Of a DNA stretch of 64,000 nt, positions 52,286-63,974 are shown piece after piece (within the stretch, counting starts at the first letter, position 1; each line of letters starts with the position of its first letter). Source of the DNA: Cristatella mucedo (lineage: Eukaryota; Bryozoa; Phylactolaemata; Cristatellidae); the NCBI GenBank assembly GCA_009760855.2, contig WPIO01000023.1, positions 1,179,501 through 1,243,500 of the forward strand. The letters run 5' to 3'. The notes beneath the pieces are model-generated. The model saw nothing but the letters and a program-made list of their open reading frames with translations, was not told the origin of the DNA and ran no database searches. The position numbers were made by a program, and so were the translations under genes.

Positions 52286-52846
52286 CTCAATGCTTTCTTA
52301 TTACAGCCCTTATCTCACCGTTGTGAAAGCTTGGATGGATAGTTGGCTGTTGGTCAAACAGCCAACCAGTTGTGTAGTTCACGAGCGATTCGGCATGCCT
52401 TCATCTGTATGTTGGGCAATATTTTTAAGTGAGCCGTGCAGTTTTGATTTTATTAAATATTGATTTTTCTTCGGCACGTGCGATGTATGGCCATGGAAGG
52501 ATTCAAACTGGGTGGGGGGGAGGCCGAGTGAAATCACCGACCAGTACTGACATCCGGTCGCCGCCATCGCTGAGGCGGCGCGGCTTAAAGGCTTGCTCAA
52601 ATTGCCTACTTGCATGCCCATACCACCATCGGCCACGTCCAAGCGAAGGTTTTATAATATATTTATATTATGTGCTTTAGCCATTTTGGGAAGGATTTGT
52701 TCAAAAAGCTAGGAGAAGTCATTCGGAAATCAACCAATCCGCAACCTGCGGAGCCTGCGCAATGGGCTCACCCGTTGGTCATGTGGTACAGACAGCCTGT
52801 GGGCTGGCCTACCGCAAGGCACCACCGGCACACGCTGTTTGCTCAG

Positions 52847-52966
52847 CGGCCGAGGCAGTCGTGCTGAATAGCCTCCGGCTTCTGCCTGTTGCTGCTCGAT
52901 GGGCGATACTTCACGCTGCCCTTGAACAACCGAGTGAACCATGGGAAAGGCTGGCAGCAAACAGAG
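52847..52966 (+). CDS. Candidate exon, unidentified gene
   Basis: A good acceptor (CGCTGTTTGCTCAG) and a strong donor (GTAAGT at 52967) bracket 120 bases that stay open in one frame: AEAVVLNSLRLLPVAARWAI, then LHAALEQPSEPWERLAANR. The text looks like an amphipathic helical protein. No family is recognised and no partner exon was found, so this may still be chance in a GC-rich area. Confidence 0.3.
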
Positions 52967-52969
52967 TAA

Positions 52970-54235
52970 GTGCATTTGGTGCGAACTCCGGCCGATGCAG
53001 GGTGCTACCGGCTTCCCACGCTGCTGGCGCCTCTCGAGCGCGATCGGCGATTTTCCGAAAGCGCACCCGACCGGGGTCGTCTTGTCGCCACGTGGAGGCG
53101 ACCGGCGACCGTAAGCTCGGCGGCTCACTTTCGCGCGCTGGTCCGCTGCCGCACGCCCGCGCTGTTCGAAGCAGCAGCCGGCTCGCCGCCGCGCTTCTTG
53201 CTATGGTGTTCGCCGCCGCCGCCGAGCTTCTCGCCTCCGTGCGCCGCGCTCCTCGCTGCCGCCAAGCTTCTCGCTGCCGCACTCCTCGACCACGCTCCTT
53301 GCCTCCGCCACTCTCCTTGCCCCTGCCCCGCTGCTCTATATACCGCGCTTCTCGCTTCCAGCTGCCGCACTCGGCCGCACTCCTTGCCGTCGCCGCGCTT
53401 CTCCCCACTTCGCCCCGCTCACTGCCGCGCGCTTCTCGCCTCGCTCACTGCCGAACTTGCCGCGGCGGCATGGAGGTGTTCCGGGCCCTGCGAGGACGAC
53501 GACGGAGGCCGGGGCCTTTTGCGCCACGAAACTGCGCTTTGCCTGCTTGCGGACTTTACCGCTTCGGCTTTACCACTGTGGCTTTGCCGCTGTGGCTTTG
53601 CCCGCTCGGACGTTTCGGTCCGCTCTCGGCTGGCGGCAGCCGCGGCGCCAGCCGAGGTTGAAGCTCGCGGCTTTTACGGCGACTGCGTTTCGTGAAAGAC
53701 CCGCGACCGCTCAGGCGTGGCTGATCTGCTGCCGGGCCGGCGCCAAGGCGGCGTCCTTTTGGCCCGCCCGGCGCCTGCTGTCCAACTGCATTCGGCAGCC
53801 GAGCCGGCCCTTGAATGCGCCTTTGGCTTGAGAGCAGCAAAGCTGCCGTCCCCCACTTCAGATTGCCAGGGTCCCCTGTGTGCAAGGACCCTGGCGGGCT
53901 CGAGCGTGCACTTGTTTACGCAGCAGAAGCCCTCGAGGCCTCAGGTTTCGCCGGAGCGCGCGGCTGACACGCGGTGGGGTTGTTGCAGATACGCGAATCG
54001 CGCAAGAGGAAGGCCAGCTTGTGCAGGCCGCCACATCCAACTCCCCCGACAGGCGACGCTCAGTGAGCCTGGTAAGGCAGCGAGTGCCTCGCCGCGCAGC
54101 CGCATGCCGCCCGCCTGCTCGCCGCCACCGTCCGAGCGCGCGGCGGCGCCTGCTCCACCGCTTTGCGGGCGCGGTGAGTGCAGTTTTGGTTAACGATGAT
54201 CCATTAAGTGTGCCTCCATTTGACCGATTGCAAGC
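52970..54235. promoter_or_regulatory. Second CpG-rich island-like block
   Basis: Very high GC with frequent CG (for example CGCCGCCGCCGAGCTTCTCG). Between 53150 and 53480 a loose repetition of CGCTTCTCGCC- and CTGCCGC-like words is visible. Long frames on both strands (299 and 241 codons plus, 165 minus) are low-complexity Ala/Arg/Leu/Ser and look like composition artefacts. It is followed by a TATA promoter at 54344. Confidence 0.45.
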
Positions 54236-54343
54236 AAAAGTTTATTAGCCTTTGCCGCCCCCATACCGCCTTCTTCTTCAACTCGACTGCCGGCTTTCTG
54301 ATTGTGGCCATAAACAAGCGTCCGGACTGGTCGGCGCTTGCGC

Positions 54344-54475
54344 TATATAAGGGAGAGCGCGGAATGGAGACCCCGGCGTTCCCTAGTGAGAGAGTTAATT
54401 CTTAGAGGCTCGCAGCTCGACGCGTCCCGTGTACTCTTTCGCGGGCTGTTTGTGAGGCTCGAGTGGTAGTTTCCC
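54344..54475 (+). promoter_or_regulatory. TATA core promoter and likely untranslated first exon
   Basis: TATATAAG at 54344-54351 sits in a GC-rich frame (CGCTATATAAGGGAGAGCGC). A start site would fall near 54374, and a strong donor (CCC|GTGAGT) lies at 54476, so a first exon of about 100 bases without an ATG frame is plausible. Where it splices to is not known. Confidence 0.45.
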
Positions 54476-54481
54476 GTGAGT

Positions 54482-56182
54482 ATCGTGCATCATTTTCTTT
54501 GGCAACATTTTTTCACAGCGTAAGCAGAGCAGCAGATTTCGGTATCGAATGACAAGTCGTTGGAGCAAGTTCGATCGATCGAGGGGACGATGGTAGCAGT
54601 GGTGGGGGGTTGGGCAACGGCGGCGGCGGCGGGCAAAAGCCCCCCCCCACTCGTAATTTGAAACTTCACCCCACCGTCCAATTGTCAGGCGTTGGTCAGT
54701 TGAATGCCGAGAGCACTGTCGTAGTAGAGAGGCTCGGTTGGCTGCTTCGGCCACCGGGATAAAAAAAAAAATTAGTGCAGGAAGAGCCTAATGAGGTCGG
54801 TCCTAACTTGCGGTCTACATTTCGGGCAAGCTGAGAGAAGGGGCAGCTTTCGGTGACCAGGGACTCCAGTCTTAACGACAGAAGAGGAAGAGGAGGAGGA
54901 GGAGAGCTCTATCGAGGTGGACGACCGGCCGTCCGACCCCGGCTAGGGATCCTAGCGGAGGCTGTGTGTAGTAGTAGGTACAGCGCTACGGCAAAGCACC
55001 GGCTGTTTGCTTTGCTGCTGCCTGCTCGACTCTCTTTGCTGCATTTCCGCAGGCTCATACAAATAAATGCTCAATGAAGTATCAAAGGGGCTAGCAAAAA
55101 TGTTTGTCTATGGAGAGTTGCTCCTTCTTTTCATCACTATAGGGAGCAAGCGAGCCATAATTGGCTTAGGCTATCCAGGCGAAACCTTGGATTAAAAGTT
55201 TTGTGATCTTATTACTTGGGCAGACGCCCGAGGCAGCAGGCGAACAGAGCTGCCTGTCAAAAGCTGCCTGGCCCGTGGGGCGTTCCTAGCAATAGCAGCA
55301 GCTGTGGCGGCAGGCACCGCACGAGTGAATGAATCGTGGCTAGCGCGTTAACATAGAGGACCCACGGTTTTCTTGCAAAGAATGAGACCTGCCATCCTAT
55401 GCCACCAGCAGCCGCCGGTTAACCGTCTCTTTATCCTCTTACAACTCCTGGAGCCAGAACGTACGATCGGTCCACGGTCGAGGTGGGCTGAATGAAAGAC
55501 CAGGCTTTTCTCACGGTTTTTGATGTTAATGTTGCTTATTGGCCTGGTGACATGTAGGTCTGCAGCAGTACACACTAGCTGTTTCTCAAGTCGAGCCACA
55601 AAGAAATTGTGTTAGCAATCTTGCATCCTAACTGGCTGCAGTAGCTCAAGAAATTGTCAGGTCCACACAATTTAATTGTGCATTCACTCTCAGGGGTAGC
55701 ATTTCGTAAATGAAACTCAAAAGTAAAAACAAATTCTGGAATCGCTGCCATGTTCGGCCACGTTTAACCAGGTAGCTGCTCGCTCAAACCATCTCTGGAC
55801 GGTCAGATCTGTTGAAGATTTAAGGTGCTACTGCTGCCTGCTGCAGCCGCTGCTGTTTCGGCTGCTTCGGGCCTGTGAGAGCAGCCAGCCTCCTTTGTGT
55901 TCTGCTATTCTTCGACCGGTCGGCCACCGTTGTGCTAATCCCCAACTTAGTCTGTCCATCCGTGCACGAGTGCCCTGCTGCCCTCCTTCCCACGCACGTC
56001 ACTCCTCTCTCCATCCCTTCCTAGCCGAGGCCTCTCTACAGATGCCCCCCTTCGTTGTTCCTTTGGCAGGGGGGGTAGGGCTCGGCCCTGCTTCTGCACA
56101 CTTGCTCCCTCCTCTTCCACGTGTTTAGCCACCTGTGAGCCCTTTAATCGATTACTTAATAATAATATAATAATATTAATAA
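54482..56182. other. Unassigned sequence downstream of the TATA promoter
   Basis: It contains a short GAGGAGGAGG run (54885-54905), an AATAAA at about 55063 and open frames without recognised domains (54853-55077). No exon could be supported. Confidence 0.4.
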
Positions 56183-56355
56183 ACCTAGCTGATTAAACAG
56201 CCTCTTTTTGTATAGCGACAGAAGAGCCTTTACGGCTATCACCACCGCTTGCAGTGGCGATAAAGAATCGCCCACCGCAGGAATCGAACCCACGACCTCG
56301 GGACCGAGGTCGTGAAAGCAACCGCCTTACCTAGTGTGCCATCACGGCTCACCTA
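56183..56355 (-). repeat. SINE-B, best-preserved copy
   Basis: Read antisense: GGTGAGCCGTGATGGCACAC, TAGGTAAGGCGGTTGC, CACGACCTCGGTCCCGAGG, a perfect RNA polymerase III B box (GGTTCGATTCC), a GCGATTCTTTATCGCCACTG and CAAGCGGTGGTGAT hairpin, GGCTCTTCTGTCGCTATAC, and TTTAATCAGCTAGG. Confidence 0.94.
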
Positions 56356-58277
<1,922 letters not shown>

Positions 58278-59099
58278 AGTCAGATGTGCTCCCACCCCCA
58301 TCGGAGCAACGTGGATGTCTTTTGCTGCTCTTTCGCGTGTGTATGTGCGTGCGTGGGCGAGTGTGTGTGCATCTGCTTATGTGGGCGTCGTCTATTGCTC
58401 TGTACAATTTGTACTTCGGGTTACCTAAAATGGATTTATACTGCTTACAATAGTCCTCCTGTGCTAGGTGGGTGTATAGCAAATCCTGACTTTTTGACGG
58501 CCATTATTGTTAACCCGTGTCAGCCATAAAGCAAATATGTAGGCATTGAAAAACTGTCGATTAGCTAGAGGTGCAAGCTTATTTACAGCGTTGGCTAGCG
58601 GCGTATTGCAGCATTGTATCCCTTAAGGACAGGAGGAGGGTTAAGAAGAATGGCAGAGAGTGCAGGTTTTCTGCAGAGAGCAGCGATGTCAAGAGACTAT
58701 TTACTTCTCGGTAGCTCACTCAAAATTTTCTTTTAATCAAAAGTTCACTTGAAGGTTTTTAGGGAGGCATGCCCTTTTCCTGGTATTGCCAACGGGATGC
58801 AAAGCAATTCGCTTTTAATAACTCTTCCTTAATATTAATTATAATTAATAGTAAGTTATATTTATGCCGTGACAAGATAACTGATCTTTTTTGAGCAGTT
58901 TTCAGTGTTTGAAAAAATCGGCTGTTAATGTGCTCCGCTGGCTGATTCGCACTGCTGCACGATATTGCCTACTACTGGCCTACTGCAAGGATTTCCTGGG
59001 CTCGGCAAATGGCTAAGGGGGGCTTGCAGCCGAGCCATTCCCCCTGTTTTCACTGCTTTACTTTCGTGCTAAAGGGGGTGGTGGTGGACCTCGTATTTG

Positions 59100-59240
59100 G
59101 TCGCCTAGCTGGTTTGGTCCAGTGGTTAAGGTGCTCGCCCGATCAAGGTCAGGCCAAGGTCGTGGGCTCGAGCCCACGCGGAAGTGCCTGAATAGAGATT
59201 AAGTTCTCTGAGGCCGCTATACAAATGAATTATATTTAAT
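59100..59240 (+). repeat. SINE-A copy, sense
   Basis: CTAGCTGGTTTGGTCCAGTG, GTTAAGGTGCTCGCCC, GGTCGTGGGCTCGAGCCCAC, AGTGCCTGAATAGAGATTAA, GTTCTCTGAGGCCGCTATAC and AAATGAATTATATTTAATT. It is full-length or nearly so. Confidence 0.94.
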
Positions 59241-59273
59241 TGCATTTTGGTTAGCCAACAACTTCCCTCCCTG

Positions 59274-59364
59274 ATTGGTCACTTGTCGGTTGAAGAACGG
59301 AAGCAGGTTTCCTAGCAGCCGGCTGATTGATGCATCCGGCATGTTTTGACAATGCCTATATAAG
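59274..59364 (+). promoter_or_regulatory. CCAAT plus TATA core promoter
   Basis: An inverted CCAAT box (ATTGG, 59274-59278) lies 79 bp before TATATAAG (59357-59364), the classical spacing for an RNA polymerase II promoter. A start near 59387 would read towards the gene at 61153, but 1.8 kb with a MITE and a microsatellite lies between, so any link needs a 5' UTR intron. Confidence 0.45.
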
Positions 59365-59941
59365 CAGCAACTCGCACCGGACTGATTGTGTACTGGCTGG
59401 TGTGGCCGGCTGGAAGGCCTTCTCGTCAGACTGTGGTGCTTTCTGAGAGCAGCTGTGTGTGAACCCGGTTTTTTATGGCTTGGGTGTGGCTAGCATTAAA
59501 CCAGTGCTGAAAGCCTCTATGCTATGGGCCGGGCCCTTCCACGCCAGCGCTGCAGCTACAAGCAGAAGCAGTTAGACATGCTAGCTTAGCCATCCGAGGA
59601 CAACAGCCTTCTCTCCTCTTCACCACCCACCCACCCACCGAGCATGCAAGACACCGTGCTCTGTGCTCGAGACAGGCCTGCATGCTCTTTTTTCACTTCT
59701 ATTCCTGCTTAGTAGTCAAGCCATGGCTCACTGTCGTTCCTAATAATGGCTGTAATAATTATTGTGATAGCAAAAACCAGTTAACGTCTTTTGAAAATTA
59801 CCCCAGGAGAGCCGAATCTCCATCCAGGTGAAATCGCCAAGTGAAGCAAAGACCAAGACAATGATAAGCAAGGTGGCACGTTTGGGCAGAGCGTGCACAA
59901 GAATAAGACACTGCTGCTGCTGCTGCTGCTGCTGATTAGTG

Positions 59942-60133
59942 CAGCGGTTCTGAAACTTCCTATTGCCACAACTCTTTAATGCAGTTTCTCATGTTGTGGC
60001 GACTCCGAACCCCATATAATTATTGTGTGCAAAATGTGGAATGCATGTTTTTCGATGGTCTTAGGCGACCCCCGGGAAAGGGCCGCCTCGACCCCTAAAG
60101 AGGTCGAGGCGGCACACGGGTTGAGAACTGCTG
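59942..60133. mobile_element. SPIN-like hAT MITE with perfect target duplication
   Basis: The ends are CAGCGGTTCTGAAACTTCC and, inverted, CAGCAGTTCTCAACCCG. The 8-bp duplication GATTAGTG is perfect on both sides (59934-59941 and 60134-60141), as hAT insertions make. The interior matches what I remember of SPIN (Space Invader) elements: TTTAATGCAGTTTCTCATG, TTGTGGCGACTCC on the left, and TTTTTCGATGGTCTTAGGCG, ACCCCCGGGAAAGGG and GACCCCTAAAGAGGTCG on the right. At 192 bp it is a short non-autonomous form without transposase. The identity is from memory and should be tested by alignment. Confidence 0.88.
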
Positions 60134-60616
60134 GATTAGTGAGACCCTGGCTGTGCTGAGTGATGTGCACCGAAAAGGTAAGCATGCAGAAAAAAGGCTA
60201 GCCCAATGGGGGACAGGGAAACCTGAGCAAAACGGATGCGTCGTTAGCTGAGAATTAAGTGACCGAATAAAGTGTCAGTGGAGCTAGTGACAAGAGCCAG
60301 TAGCTCCGAGCTTTAGGTGAACTGCATGTGAACTGCAGGGCCGACCGATCGACGAAAGACTGCAGTTTGCCGCAATGAGCACCGCTGCTGGAGCAGCCGA
60401 GGAGAAGGGTGGGTACTATCAGAGCACTTGACCCGAGCAGCGTGGAGCTCGTATGGGCAGACTGGCAGGTGCTAGCGAGCGAGCGAGTAGAGGAAGCGAC
60501 CTGTAGCGCCAGACGGACGACCTTGTATTCGATTGGATGCTCGATAGGGAACCATCGAAGGTCAGATAAAAGTAAAAAGTAGTGTGATGTGGCAGCCACA
60601 CCGTTGACGATGGACC

Positions 60617-60736
60617 AGTCTTTCTCTGTCTGTCTCTGTCTGTCTCTGTCTGTCTCTCTCTCTCTCTGTCTCTCTCTCTGTCTCTCTCTGTCTCTCTCTG
60701 TCTCTCTGTCTCTCTCTCTGTCTCTCTCTCTGTCTC

Positions 60737-60773
<37 letters not shown>
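60617..60773. repeat. (CTGT)/(CT)n microsatellite
   Basis: About 155 bases of TCTCTG units decaying to pure CT, with pyrimidines on the plus strand. Confidence 0.96.
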
Positions 60774-60777
<4 letters not shown>

Positions 60778-61152
60778 ACTTGCTCCAACCCTCTCCCACT
60801 ACTCGCTATCGTCTAGTTGGCCATTCCCAGTAGCTAGTAGCCCTTGCCCAGACGTGGAACTAACGGCAATTATATTCCCTGACATGGCAGCCGTGCGGTG
60901 GCTAGGCATTTTTGTGGTGCTGACACAGTGTCGAGGCCGAGCTCTGCTGGGCACGGAAAAGAGGCTCGTTGTTCCACATTCAGTTCGGTCGGTCGGGTTT
61001 TTTTGCTGACCGTTCTGGCCTCTCTCGCGAGGTGTTTGAAGGGAGAGGACACCTGACATGCCGACGTGACGGCTCAGTCGAGCCTGAGCTGTTATTGGCT
61101 GCCAGTTGCTGCTTCCGCTGCCTCAGTATCGCCTCCCTACTGCCCCGCTGCC

Positions 61153-63576
61153 ATGGCAATCGTCAAATCTTGTCCGGTTCTTGCGAATCTTCCGCTCATG
61201 CAAATTCCCTCTTTGCAGTTTACCCCGATCGAAAGTCACGTCGAGCCACGAAAAGGACATGGTCAACACAACAATGAGCACCGAGCAGCAGGAGGCAGCA
61301 ACGGAGGCAGCAACGGCCACGAGGGCGAAGGCAGCAGCAGAGCAAAGGTGAGCAGCCGAGGCGCCGCCGGCTGTCGCTGGCTGCAGGCTCGGTCACTCGG
61401 TGGCAGCAGTGGGCGCCTGCAGCCAGCGAAGCGGCGCCCGAGCGGTGGACGAGCGAGCGAGCGAGCCTGGCTCCTCTGGATTGCTCGCCGGCATGCTCCT
61501 CTTGTTCCCAGCGCCAACGCCTCCCATTTGATGGACAGCCGGCCGGCCGACCAAGGGCAGACGTAGTGGGCACGCCCCATCGAACGCTACCCAGACTCTC
61601 GTTTTTGCTGTCGCTCGATTCTTATAATCGCCTAGGCCGGCCGTGCACGTGTTCATTTGTTTTTGACCAGGGGAGCTCACCGAGCTAGCCACTTGGGGGC
61701 AGCTTGGGCAGCGGGGCAGGCGGATCGGTGTGCTGCAGACTTTGCTAGGCAGTAGCTGAGGGGCTAGGTGTGCTGCACACCAGGAGAGCAGACAGAACAC
61801 AGGGTGCAGGTGCCGTACGGACGTACGTGTCTCTTCAGAGATGCGGTGATAGCCACGCCGATTTGCTCACCGGGGAGTGGCAGTGGCAAGAAGAGAGCCA
61901 CGCAATCGTCCGGCAGTCTCTCGCTGCGCTGCGCCTTTCCAGCGGCTGCTGGACGTGCCTCCCTTGAGCCATGCTGCTTCTGCTGCCTCTGGTACGCTGC
62001 TTTGCATGGCAGCAAGCTTCGTGGCTGACAGCACCGACCACTGATGACCGCTGTGTGTTGTTCGTGCCAGGACGACGCGAGGAGGCTCACGGAGGTGCTG
62101 AAAACAGCCATAACCAACGCCGGCCTCTTTCCTGCCGGCGCTGTTGAGGAAGTGACCTTGACCATCCGACTGACCAAACCGGCGGCCGCAACATCTGCTG
62201 CAGCCAATGGTGGCACATCCAATGGTGGCGACCCGAGTCTCGTGGCAGTCGTGAAATCTGACCTGCAGCGTTCCACTGCAGCAGCACCGGCAGCACCAGC
62301 TGCCGCAGCAATGACAGCCGCCAGCGAGATGCCAAGGAAATCCGCGATGAAGAAGATGTCAAATGCTCGATCGGCCGCTGGCAAGCAGCAGCAGCCACGT
62401 CACGTCCAACGAGTGACTTTTGCTCTCCCAGATAGGGCAGCGATCGGTTACCGTTTGGCCACCAGCGGCCAAGATCTGCTCGGCTGCCGTCGCCAAGCTG
62501 CTGCCGCCGCTGCTGCGGCTGCCGACTTGGCCCTTGAGCAGCAGCAGCAGCCACGTCACGTCCAACGAGTGACTTTTGCTCTCCCAGATAGGGCAGCGAT
62601 CGGTTACCGTTTGGCCACCAGCGGCCAAGATCTGCTCGGCTGCCGTCGCCAAGCTGCTGCCGCCGCTGCTGCGGCTGCCGACTTGGCCCTTGAGCAGCAG
62701 CAGCAGCCACGTCACGTCCAACGAGTGACTTTTGCTCTCCCAGATAGGGCAGCGATCGGTTACCGTTTGGCCACCAGCGGCCAAGATCTGCTCGGCTGCC
62801 GTCGCCAAGCTGCTGCCGCCGCCGCTGCTGCGGCTGCCGACTTGGCCCTTGAGCAGCAGCAGCTGCTGCTGCCAATCGATATGCCCATCGCCAACATGAA
62901 GGTGCTCGATGTTGCTACAGCTTTGCGAACGACCCGTAAGCAGGAAGAGGAGCAGCAGCAGCAGCAGCGTGGGCATCTCGTGCCCCTGGATCTGGAATGG
63001 CAGCGTCGGGCAGGTCCCAGCAAGCGGAAGGCGCTCAGTGCTGGTCGCTCGGCAGTGGCTAGGCGGGAGCCGGTCGACCACTTCGAAGCCGTCGACGCTA
63101 GTGCCGTTTACCGTGCCTATCGCCACCTGCTTCAGCAGAGGATGCAGGGCGCCGAGGTCGCCGCACACTGGGTCGAGGCGCAGGACTTTGTCGCTGCCTG
63201 CATCGGCAAAGATGATGAAGGCGAAGATGATGAAGGCGAAGATGATGAAGGCGAAGATGATGAAGGCGAAGATGATGAAGGCGAAGATGATGAAGTCAAA
63301 GATGATGAAGGCGAAGATGATGAAGGCGAAGATGATGAAGGCGAAGATGATGAAGGCGAAGATGATGAAGGCGGAGATGATGAAGGCGGAGATGATGAAG
63401 GCAAAGATGATGAAGGCGAAGATGATGAAGGCGGAGATGCCGTGCCCCCGAGGCCTTCCAACAGTCAGGCCGCCATTGCTGCGGCTGCTGAAATCATTGC
63501 TGCTGCTGCTGCAATCATTGCTGCTGCTGCTGCAATGGCTGGCGAGTCGATGGAGAAGGCATGCCGGTGCCCCTAA
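61153..63576 (+). CDS. Unrecognised repeat-containing protein, two exons
   Basis: Exon 1 is 61153-61347 (65 codons) and starts at an ATG in a near-ideal Kozak context (GCTGCCATGG). Exon 2 is 62071-63576 (501 codons and a stop). The intron has GT (GTGAGC) and AG (TTCGTGCCAG), and both ends are in phase 0. The 566-residue product, in order: MAIVKSCPVLANLPLMQIPS (1-20), a polar Gly/Asn-rich stretch, a helical DDARRLTEVLKTAITNAGLF part (66-85), a low-complexity Ala part, three 52-residue repeats beginning PRHVQRVTFALPDRAAIGYR (about 174-329), a Gln run, a basic GPSKRKALS (possible nuclear signal), a helical AVYRAYRHLLQQRMQGAEV part near 417-435, a 15-unit DDEGE array (about 446-520), and an Ala-rich end to CRCP. 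I recognise no domain. Acidic, Gln and Ala tracts suggest a nuclear protein, but that is inference. Exon 2 is well supported by length; exon 1 rests on splice and phase fit. Confidence 0.65.
61348..62070 (+). other. Intron of the repeat-protein gene
   Basis: 723 bp, GTGAGC to GTGCCAG, GC-rich, with open frames on both strands that match no family. If it is retained, exon 1's frame continues to a TAG near 61566 and gives a short protein. Confidence 0.55.
62395..62865 (+). repeat. Coding tandem repeat, 3 x 156 bp
   Basis: Copies start at 62395, 62551 and 62707. They appear identical base for base, silent sites included, apart from one extra GCC (alanine) in the third. A unit of 52 codons keeps the frame. 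The first part of the unit (RVTFALPD..., LATSGQDLLGCRRQ) is complex and the second is an Ala run and a Gln run. Confidence 0.97.
63211..63435 (+). repeat. Coding 15-bp minisatellite, 15 units (DDEGE)
   Basis: Units of GATGATGAAGGCGAA encode Asp-Asp-Glu-Gly-Glu. Variants are one DDEVK (unit 6), three DDEGG and one DDEGK. The array is pure in length (15 bp every time) and strongly purine-rich on the coding strand. Confidence 0.97.
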
Positions 63577-63794
63577 GGCTACCAAAGGGCCCCATGGCCG
63601 CTGCTGCTGCAGCGGCTACCAGCCGAGAGAAGGCCAGTGTGGCAGCTCAGCTGTAGATCGGTCGGTGCTAGCTGGGCACCCCTATTTGTACGGCGACCAC
63701 TAGCCCGAGAGCGGCCCACGACCGGTGCCTGCGGCTGACTCGGCAGCGGCAGCCATCCACGGCTCGGTCTGTGCTCTCGGTCGTGGCCTGTACG

Positions 63795-63837
63795 GTCCCT
63801 GCAGAGATACGGAGAGGTTCGGCTCCTCTGCAGGGAC
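63795..63837. other. Perfect 12-bp inverted repeat (hairpin) after the stop
   Basis: GTCCCTGCAGAG (63795-63806) and CTCTGCAGGGAC (63826-63837) are exact reverse complements separated by 19 bases. It lies 218 bp after the stop of the repeat-protein gene, so probably in its 3' UTR. It is too short for a typical microRNA precursor. Confidence 0.75.
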
Positions 63838-63968
63838 TGCCGCTCGAAACTGCGGTGCAGTGCATCGCAGGCGAACGGGCACGTGCACCGTTCGGCAGTG
63901 CAATCTCTGCTCAGGATTTTTTATTTTTTTTGTAAACGGTGCTTGCTTCAGTTTTGTTACGAACAGTC

Positions 63969-63974
63969 ATTAAA
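63969..63974 (+). promoter_or_regulatory. Possible polyadenylation signal (ATTAAA)
   Basis: The common variant hexamer ATTAAA lies 393 bp after the stop of the repeat-protein gene, in an AT-rich stretch ending in TTTATTTT. The window ends 26 bases later, so the cleavage site cannot be seen. Confidence 0.4.

Noticed and set aside
52762-53695. Frames of 299 and 241 codons in the second CpG-rich block
   Set aside because: Three frames and both strands are open because the DNA is GC-rich. The text is low-complexity Ala/Arg/Leu/Ser and no domain is visible. Only the 120-base segment with splice sites was kept, as a weak candidate.
10200-56310. tRNA genes suggested by GGTTCGAATCC-type B boxes
   Set aside because: Each B box lies in a SINE-A or SINE-B copy. 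The heads do not fold into a full cloverleaf with an acceptor stem, and the same tail follows each one.
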